A stretch of 64,000 nt of DNA, taken from contig NZ_QKTU01000001.1 of the NCBI RefSeq assembly GCF_003234565.1, forward strand, positions 248,001-312,000, read 5' to 3'. The notes below the pieces were generated by a model. That model saw only the letters and a program-made list of their open reading frames with translations, searched no databases and was not told the origin of the DNA. Within the stretch, counting starts at the first letter, position 1; every line of letters starts with the position of its first letter. Position numbers and translations under genes: made by a program. This document shows, piece after piece, positions 58,227 through 64,000 of the stretch. Origin of the DNA: Curtobacterium sp. MCBD17_013 (GTDB lineage: Bacteria > Actinomycetota > Actinomycetes > Actinomycetales > Microbacteriaceae).

Positions 58227-59152
58227 GCGGCCGCTCCCGCCGACTCGAGCAGGTCGATCGCGGCGGGGAGGTCCTCGGGCGACTTCACCGCCACGGTCGG
58301 CGTGCCGCGCATGGCCCGCTTGGCGAGCCCGACGAGCGCACCGGCCGGCGCGAGTTCGACGATGCCGGTGACCCCGGCGGCGACGAACGAGTCCATGACG
58401 GCGTCCCAGTGCACCGGGTTCGCGATCTGCCGCACCATGAGGTCCACGAAGCGGCGGCCGTCGTCGACACGGGAGCCGTCCGCGTTGGTCCAGATCGGGA
58501 GGGTCGGGTCGGCCACCGAGGCCGCTGCGGCGAGCGGGGCCACGCGGTCGACCGCGGGGGCCATGAAGTCCGTGTGGAACGCACCGGCGACGCTGAGGGG
58601 GACGACCCGGGCCTTGGCGGGCGGCTCCGCGGCGAACGCGGCCAGCGCCTCCACGCGACCGGCGACGACGGTCTGACCGCCGCCGTTGTGGTTGGCGGCG
58701 CTGAGCCCGGCCGCCTCGATCGCGGCGGGGAGGGCCTCCTGGTCGCCGCCCAGCACGGCGCTCATGCCGGTCGGCGTGCGGGTGGCGGCGTCGGCCATGG
58801 CGCGTCCGCGTTCGGCGACGAGCGCGACGGCGTCCGAGGGGGCGAGCACACCCGCGATCGCGGCGGCGGTGAACTCGCCGACGGAGTGCCCGGCGACGCC
58901 GCCGACGAGGCTCCGGCGCCCGTCGGCGAGCAGCGCGTCCGCGGTCACGAGTCCCGCGGCGACGATGAGGGGCTGCGCGAGCGCGGTGTCGCGGATGGTG
59001 TCGGCGTCGCTCGTCGTTCCGTGCGCGACGAGGTCGACGCCGATCGCGTCCGACCACGCGGCGACCCGGTCACGGACGGCCGGGTCCTCCAGCCACGGGG
59101 CGAGGAATCCGGGGGTCTGCGAGCCCTGTCCGGGGGCGACGACGACGATCAC
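58223..59152 (-). CDS. fabD: Malonyl CoA-acyl carrier protein transacylase
   Basis: A 309-residue transferase that loads malonate onto ACP. The active-site Ser90 is in VAGHSVGEFTAA, the His in VAGAFHTDFM, and the first motif is APGQGSQTPGFL. GTG 59152 has GGGGAGGA upstream. It follows the fasR-like gene by 117 nt, which holds an 8-bp inverted repeat that could be a regulator site or a terminator. Confidence 0.96.
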   Translation of the reverse strand: MIVVVAPGQGSQTPGFLAPWLEDPAVRDRVAAWSDAIGVDLVAHGTTSDADTIRDTALAQPLIVAAGLVTADALLADGRRSLVGGVAGHSVGEFTAAAIAGVLAPSDAVALVAERGRAMADAATRTPTGMSAVLGGDQEALPAAIEAAGLSAANHNGGGQTVVAGRVEALAAFAAEPPAKARVVPLSVAGAFHTDFMAPAVDRVAPLAAAASVADPTLPIWTNADGSRVDDGRRFVDLMVRQIANPVHWDAVMDSFVAAGVTGIVELAPAGALVGLAKRAMRGTPTVAVKSPEDLPAAIDLLESAGAAA

Positions 59153-59207
59153 CGGACAATCCTCCCCGGCGTGCAGGGGCAGGCATGTGTGCGGACCGTC
59201 ACAGAAA

Positions 59208-59232
59208 TCGGGTCCGACATTGTGGGACCCGA
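59208..59232 (-). promoter_or_regulatory. Inverted repeat in the fasR-fabD gap (operator or terminator)
   Basis: TCGGGTCC (59208-59215) and GGACCCGA (59225-59232) are perfect 8-bp arms around 9 nt. On the transcript it is followed by TTTCTGTG, so it could end the fasR-like transcript. The spacer also holds CACAAT, which could be a -10 for fabD. Binding by the FasR-like protein is a plausible alternative. Confidence 0.5.
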
Positions 59233-59269
59233 ACGAAGGGACTCGCCCTGGCGGCCGGGACGGTGTCGG

Positions 59270-60496
59270 TCAGCGCCGTGGCGGTCGGCGTCGTCGCTGG
59301 CCCGTGGACTCCGACATCGCCCCGATGATGAGCGCCGACTGCACGATGAGCGCGTCGCGGGCGTGGGTGGCGTCCCATCCGATGACGTCGGCCACCCGGC
59401 GGAGCCGGTAGCGGACCGTGTTCGGGTGGACGAACAGCTCCCGCGCCGTTGCCTCGAGGCTGCGTCCCGTGTCGAGGTAGCACCAGAGGGTCTGCAGGAG
59501 TTCACCGGACTGGTCCTTGAGCGGCGTGTAGATCCGCTGGACGAGCGCCGTCCGCGCCAGGGGATCGCCCGCGAGGGCACGTTCGGGCAGCAGGTCGTCG
59601 GCCAGCACGGGTCGGGGCGCGCCCCGCCACGCCCGGGCCACCGCGAAGCCGGCGAGGGCGGCCTTGGCGCTCGTCGAGGCGTCGACGACACCCGGGACCT
59701 CGTTGCCGAGGACCAGGTGTCCGTCGCCGAAGGACGGTGCGAGGGCCTCGGCGATGGTCGTGAACGAGGTCGGGTCCTCGCCCTCGGGTGTGTCGTCCCG
59801 GGGCGTGGCCCGGCCGATCACGACGACGAGGCGCGCCCCCTGCACACCGATCAGGACGTCGGCGTCGAGGTGCCGGGCGGTCCGACGGATCGTGTCCACC
59901 TCGAGCTGCGGCGGCGCGGTGCCGACGAGCACCGCGACCTCGCCGTGCCCGTGCCAGCCGAGCGCGGCGATCCGGCTCGGCAGCTCGTCGTCGTACTCGC
60001 CCGACAGGATCGAGTCGACGACGAGGGCCTCGAGTCGGGCGTCCCACAGCCCGCGGGCCTCCGCGGCCCGGGCGTAGACGTCCGCCGCGGCGAACGCGAT
60101 CTCGCGCGAGTACAGGAGGATGGCCTCCTGCAGGCCGTCGTCGCCGTCCTTCACGCGGTCCTCGACGACCTCGACCACGACGCGGATGAGTTGGAGCGTC
60201 TGCTGCAGACTCACCGACCGGAGCAGTTCGCGCGGTGCCGCGCCGAAGACGTCGGCCGCGATCCACGGAGTGGCCGCGGGGTCCTCGAACCAGGCGATGA
60301 ACGACGTGATGCCCGCCTGTGCGACCAGGCCGACGGCCGACCGGCGGCCGGGCGGCATCTCGCCGTACCAGGGGAGCGTGTCCTCGAGACGCTTGATCGT
60401 CGCGCTCGCGAGTTCGCCCGACACCTGGCGGAGCCAGGCGAGCGTCCGTCCCCGGTCGCCCGCCCGGCCCAGGGCATCGGCGCGCAGTGCGCTCAC
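59270..60496 (-). CDS. PucR-family transcriptional regulator, FasR-like
   Basis: A 408-residue regulator with a C-terminal PucR-type helix-turn-helix (~345-400; LEATARELFVHPNTVRYRLRR) and an N-terminal effector domain with TIKRLEDTLPWYGEMPP. In Streptomyces the PucR-type FasR is encoded directly upstream of fabD-fabH-acpP-fabF and activates it; this gene has the same position and length. GTG 60496 lies 7 nt after the aceE stop, so it is probably cotranscribed with aceE. The C-terminal tail is Arg-rich (QRRRRPPRR). Confidence 0.85.
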   Translation of the reverse strand: MSALRADALGRAGDRGRTLAWLRQVSGELASATIKRLEDTLPWYGEMPPGRRSAVGLVAQAGITSFIAWFEDPAATPWIAADVFGAAPRELLRSVSLQQTLQLIRVVVEVVEDRVKDGDDGLQEAILLYSREIAFAAADVYARAAEARGLWDARLEALVVDSILSGEYDDELPSRIAALGWHGHGEVAVLVGTAPPQLEVDTIRRTARHLDADVLIGVQGARLVVVIGRATPRDDTPEGEDPTSFTTIAEALAPSFGDGHLVLGNEVPGVVDASTSAKAALAGFAVARAWRGAPRPVLADDLLPERALAGDPLARTALVQRIYTPLKDQSGELLQTLWCYLDTGRSLEATARELFVHPNTVRYRLRRVADVIGWDATHARDALIVQSALIIGAMSESTGQRRRRPPRR

Positions 60497-60503
60497 GGGC
60501 GGG

Positions 60504-63266
60504 TCAGCTCTCGCCGCCTGCGCTGCCGGTCGTGCCGGCCGTGACGTCCCACAGGCGGTACTTGTCGATCGCCTGACGGACCACCGACGGATCCATCTCA
60601 CCGCGACGCACGAGCTGCTGCAGGGTCCGCACGACCACCGACGGGCCGTCGATCAGGAAGACCCGACGCGCGGCGGCACGGGTGTCCGAGAACCCGAAGC
60701 CGTCGGCTCCGAGCGTCGCGTAGTCGCTCGGGACGAACTCGCGGATCTGGTCGGGAACCGCGTGCGACCAGTCGCTCACGGCGACGACGGGGCCGTGCGT
60801 GCCCTGGAGCTTCTCGGTGACGAAGGGCGTGCGCGGCTGCTCCTCGGGGTGGAGGAAGGCGTCCGATGCGGCGGCGAGGCCGTCACGACGGAGCTCGTTC
60901 CAGCTCGTGACGCTCCAGACGTCGGCGGAGACGCCCCAGTCCTGGACCAGCAGCTGCTGGGCCTCGAGGATCCACGGCACGGCGACACCGGACGCGAGCA
61001 GCTGCGCCTTCGGGCCGTCGTGCTCGGCGGCCTTGAGCAGGTACATGCCGCGCACGATGCCGTCGACGTCGACGTGCTCCGGCTCCGCCGGCTGGACGAG
61101 CGGCTCGTTGTACACCGTGAGGTAGTACATGACGTTCGGGTCGGCGTGCTTCGGCGAGCCGTCCTCGTTCCTGCCGTACATGCGGTCGAGTCCGGACTGC
61201 ACGATGTGTGCGATCTCGTACCCGTACGCGGGGTCGTACGCGACCACGGCCGGGTTCGTCGACGCCAGGAGCAGCGAGTGGCCGTCGGCGTGCTGCAGAC
61301 CCTCACCCGTCAGCGTCGTGCGGCCCGCGGTGGCGCCGATGAGGAACCCGCGCGCCATCTGGTCGCCAGCGGCCCACAGGGCGTCGCCGGTGCGCTGGAA
61401 CCCGAACATCGAGTAGAAGACGTAGACCGGGATGAGCGGCTCACCCTGCGTCGAGTAGGACGTGCCGACCGCGGTGAAGGCCGCGAGGGCTCCCGCTTCG
61501 TTGATCCCGACGTGGATGATCTGTCCCTGCGGGCTCTCCTTGTAGGCGAGGAGGAGCTCGCGGTCGACCGAGGTGTAGTGCTGGCCGTTCGGGTTGTAGA
61601 TCTTCGCGGTCGGGAAGTACGCGTCCATGCCGAACGTGCGGGCCTCGTCCGGGATGATCGGCACGACGCGGTCGCCGAAGTCGGGCGAGCGGAGCAGGTC
61701 CTTGAGCAGGCGGGCGAACGCCATGGTCGTCGCGACCTCTTGCTTGCCCGAGCCCTTCTTGGCGATGGCGTAGCGGCCGTCGTCCGGCAGCGTCACCTGC
61801 GTGTACTTGGTCCGGCGCTCCGGGACGTACCCGCCGAGGGCACGCCGACGCTCGTGCATGTACTGCACGGCCTCGTCGTCGTGTCCGGGGTGGTAGTACG
61901 GCGGCAGGTAGGGGTTCTCGTCGAGCTGCGCGTCCGACACGGGGATCCGCATCTCGTCGCGGAACTGCTTGAGGTTGTCGAGCGTCAGCTTCTTCATCTG
62001 GTGGGTCGCGTTGCGGCCCTCGAAGCTCGGGCCGAGTCCGTAGCCCTTGACCGTCTTGGCCAGGATGACCGTCGGCTGGCCCTTGTGCTCGGAGGCCGCC
62101 TTGAACGCCGCGTACACCTTGCGGTAGTCGTGGCCGCCGCGCTTGAGGTTCCAGATCTGGTCGTCCGTGTAGTCCTCGACGAGTGCGAGCGCCTTCGGGT
62201 CGCGTCCGAAGAAGTTCTCGCGGACGTACGCGCCGTTCTCGGCCTTGTACGTCTGGTAGTCACCGTCGGGGGTGCGGTTCATCAGGTTGAGGAGCGCGCC
62301 CTCGGTGTCGCGGGCGAGGAGGTCGTCCCACTCGCGACCCCAGACGACCTTGATGACGTTCCAGCCCGCACCGCGGAAGAACGCCTCGAGCTCCTGGATG
62401 ATCTTGCCGTTGCCGCGCACCGGGCCGTCGAGGCGCTGGAGGTTGCAGTTGATGACGAAGTTCAGGTTGTCGAGGCCGTCGTTCGCCGCGACCTGCAGCT
62501 GGCCCCGGGACTCGACCTCGTCCATCTCGCCGTCGCCGAGGAACGCCCACACCTGCTGCTCCGAGGCGTCCTTGATGCCGCGGTTCGTCAGGTACTTGGC
62601 CTGCTGCGCCTGGTAGATCGCGTTGATCGGCCCGATGCCCATCGAGACCGTCGGGAACTGCCAGAACGAGGGCATGAGACGCGGGTGCGGGTACGACGAC
62701 AGTCCGCCGCCCTGGTGCGAGTGCTCCTGCCGGAAGCCGTCGAGCTGGTCCTCGCTGAGACGGCCCTCCAGGTACGCCCGGGCGTACATGCCGGGGGAGG
62801 CGTGGCCCTGGAAGAAGACCTGGTCGCCGCCGGACGGGTGGTCCTGCGCGCGGAAGAAGTGGTTGTAGCCGACCTCGTACAGGGCGGCGCTCGACGCGTA
62901 GGTCGAGATGTGGCCGCCGACCGCGACACCGGGGCGCTGGGCGCGGTGCACCGTGATGGCGGCGTTCCAGCGGATCCAGCGGCGGTAGCGGCGCTCGAGG
63001 TCCTCGTCGCCCGGGAACTCCGGCTCGTTCTCGGGCGCGATGGTGTTGACGTAGTCGGTGGTCGGGACCATCGGCACGCCCAGGTGGAGCTCGCGCGAGC
63101 GTTGCAGCAGGCTGAGCATGACCTCGCGCCCCCGGCCGTGGCCGTTCGCTGCGACCAGGCCGTCGAGGGACTCACGCCACTCGGCGGTCTCCTCCGGGTC
63201 CTGGTCCTGGGTGTCGGCACCCGCGATCCATGGCTGACGCTGGGGGTCCTGGTCGTTCACCGTCAC
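60504..63266 (-). CDS. aceE: Pyruvate dehydrogenase E1 component (homodimeric type)
   Basis: A 920-residue TPP enzyme that decarboxylates pyruvate and passes the acetyl group to the E2 lipoyl domain, giving acetyl-CoA. The TPP/magnesium motif is [20 protein letters not shown] followed by [29 protein letters not shown] and the central [13 protein letters not shown] are typical of the AceE class, standard in actinobacteria. GTG 63266 follows GAGG on this strand; GTG 63260 is an alternative. It heads the fasR-fab operon, linking acetyl-CoA supply to fatty-acid synthesis. Confidence 0.96.
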   Translation of the reverse strand: MTVNDQDPQRQPWIAGADTQDQDPEETAEWRESLDGLVAANGHGRGREVMLSLLQRSRELHLGVPMVPTTDYVNTIAPENEPEFPGDEDLERRYRRWIRWNAAITVHRAQRPGVAVGGHISTYASSAALYEVGYNHFFRAQDHPSGGDQVFFQGHASPGMYARAYLEGRLSEDQLDGFRQEHSHQGGGLSSYPHPRLMPSFWQFPTVSMGIGPINAIYQAQQAKYLTNRGIKDASEQQVWAFLGDGEMDEVESRGQLQVAANDGLDNLNFVINCNLQRLDGPVRGNGKIIQELEAFFRGAGWNVIKVVWGREWDDLLARDTEGALLNLMNRTPDGDYQTYKAENGAYVRENFFGRDPKALALVEDYTDDQIWNLKRGGHDYRKVYAAFKAASEHKGQPTVILAKTVKGYGLGPSFEGRNATHQMKKLTLDNLKQFRDEMRIPVSDAQLDENPYLPPYYHPGHDDEAVQYMHERRRALGGYVPERRTKYTQVTLPDDGRYAIAKKGSGKQEVATTMAFARLLKDLLRSPDFGDRVVPIIPDEARTFGMDAYFPTAKIYNPNGQHYTSVDRELLLAYKESPQGQIIHVGINEAGALAAFTAVGTSYSTQGEPLIPVYVFYSMFGFQRTGDALWAAGDQMARGFLIGATAGRTTLTGEGLQHADGHSLLLASTNPAVVAYDPAYGYEIAHIVQSGLDRMYGRNEDGSPKHADPNVMYYLTVYNEPLVQPAEPEHVDVDGIVRGMYLLKAAEHDGPKAQLLASGVAVPWILEAQQLLVQDWGVSADVWSVTSWNELRRDGLAAASDAFLHPEEQPRTPFVTEKLQGTHGPVVAVSDWSHAVPDQIREFVPSDYATLGADGFGFSDTRAAARRVFLIDGPSVVVRTLQQLVRRGEMDPSVVRQAIDKYRLWDVTAGTTGSAGGES

Positions 63267-63341
63267 CGTTGACCTCGTTCGTTCGTGGTGGACATGTCGA
63301 TGCATCCGTCGCCGGGTCACGACGCGTGGATGGGCGAGACC

Positions 63342-63347
63342 ACTCTA
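63342..63347 (-). promoter_or_regulatory. aceE promoter -10
   Basis: TAGAGT on the minus strand (63347-63342), giving a ~70-nt leader. Confidence 0.45.
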
Positions 63348-63409
63348 GTTCCCGCGTCCGACGCGCTCGCGCGGCTCGATGCCAGCGCACGCGGCATCGG
63401 GCACCGCGC

Positions 63410-63437
63410 TTGCGTTCGCGTGCCGTCGGCGTAGGAT
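63410..63437 (+). promoter_or_regulatory. Peroxiredoxin gene promoter
   Basis: TTGCGT (63410-63415) and TAGGAT (63432-63437) with a 16-bp spacer; a leader of ~90 nt to ATG 63534. It is divergent from aceE. Confidence 0.55.
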
Positions 63438-63533
63438 CTCACGTCGTGCGCGCGCCCGCCCGGGTGTGCGCCTGATGCAGCCGGGACCCATGCCGTCCCG
63501 CGACCGGGGCAGACCCAGAGAGAAGCACGCCAG

Positions 63534-64000
63534 ATGGCACTCGAGATCGGTTCCCTCGCTCCCGACTTCGAACTGCCGGACCAGCGCGGCGAGCACGTCC
63601 GCCTCAGCGACTTCCGCGGTGTGCGTCCGGTGGCGCTCGTGTTCTTCCCGCTCGCGTTCTCCTCGACCTGCACGAGCGAGCTCTGCGCGCTCCGCGACAA
63701 CATCGCGATGTTCGCCGACCACCGCGTCGAGCTCATCGGCATCAGCGTCGACTCGAAGGCCACGCTCCGCTCGTTCGCCGACTCGAACGGGTACGACTTC
63801 ACGCTGCTCGCGGACTTCTGGCCGCACGGTGCGGTCAGCAAGGAGTACGGGGTCTTCCTCGAGAAGAAGGGCTTCGCGAACCGCGCGACGTTCGTCATCG
63901 ACACCGACGGTCGGATCCGCGCCTCGATCATCACCGAGCCGGGGCTCGCCCGCGACGTCAGCGAGTACCGAGCCGCGCTCGATCGTCTGACGCCCGCACC
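63534..64000 (+). CDS. AhpE-like peroxiredoxin, 3' end outside window
   Basis: At least 155 residues of a thiol peroxidase that reduces peroxides; only the last few codons should be missing. The opening EIGSLAPDFELPDQRGE and the peroxidatic Cys46 in FFPLAFSSTCTSEL fit the AhpE subgroup, as do ADFWPHGAVSKEYGVF and ANRATFVIDTDGRIR. Unlike the one-Cys AhpE of Mycobacterium it has a second cysteine five residues on (Cys51, CTSELC), the position of the resolving cysteine in PrxQ/BCP enzymes. ATG 63534 has AGAGAGAAG upstream. Confidence 0.9.
   Translation, partial: MALEIGSLAPDFELPDQRGEHVRLSDFRGVRPVALVFFPLAFSSTCTSELCALRDNIAMFADHRVELIGISVDSKATLRSFADSNGYDFTLLADFWPHGAVSKEYGVFLEKKGFANRATFVIDTDGRIRASIITEPGLARDVSEYRAALDRLTPA

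Overview
The window is about 70% GC, densely packed and read mostly left to right. It contains no rRNA, CRISPR array, transposase, integrase or phage gene. The gene content points to a high-GC actinobacterium: a PucR-type regulator ahead of fabD-fabH-acpP-fabF, a homodimeric E1-type aceE, a bacterial/eukaryotic-type glyS, two DUF1990 proteins between lepA and hemW, and DUF3145 and DUF1684 proteins. A member of the Microbacteriaceae, perhaps close to Curtobacterium, is my best guess. That is an inference from gene content and order; no database was searched.

Layout. 1-2.2 kb: end of an osmoprotectant (OpuC/ProU-type) ABC operon. 2.4-9.3 kb: leuS, comEA-comEC and holA, meeting rpsT on the other strand. 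9.9-16.9 kb: an aminotransferase, lepA, two tandem DUF1990 paralogues, a HAD hydrolase, hemW and a DUF4870 membrane protein. 17.1-24.3 kb: a long housekeeping run of hrcA, dnaJ, rsmE, a HIT protein, phoH, ybeY, a CNNM/CorC protein and era. 24.4-28.6 kb: a two-component system followed by a MacB-like ABC exporter. 28.7-32.3 kb: leuA with a leader-peptide attenuator, recO and uppS. 32.4-41 kb: a lipoprotein, glyS, a FrnE-like DsbA protein with a coupled 57-residue protein, a YbaK protein, dusB, dgt and dnaG. 41-48.7 kb: a peptide ABC uptake operon with an extra ATPase and a 2-hydroxyacid dehydrogenase. 48.8-55.4 kb: tRNA-Asn, a lipoprotein, def, a DMT-type transporter, a glycosyltransferase whose stop codon lies inside a tRNA(CAT) gene, an AI-2E family protein, a DUF1684 protein and a DUF3145 protein. 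55.5-63.3 kb (minus strand): aceE-fasR-like-fabD-fabH-acpP-fabF, joining acetyl-CoA supply, its probable regulator and fatty-acid synthesis. 63.5-64 kb: start of an AhpE-like peroxiredoxin.

Regulation. About a dozen genes that begin transcription units have a TANNNT -10 hexamer ending 6-7 nt before the start codon, so their mRNAs should be leaderless. Genes inside operons instead use 4-nt start/stop overlaps or purine-rich Shine-Dalgarno sequences. Most transcription units end in long GC-rich hairpins without a clear U-tract. No obviously new multi-gene system stands out. The best leads are regulatory or architectural: the leuA attenuator, the leaderless promoter set, the stop codon inside a tRNA, an isolated 21-bp inverted repeat at 35.8 kb, the FasR/fab control region, and a peroxiredoxin with an extra PrxQ-like cysteine.
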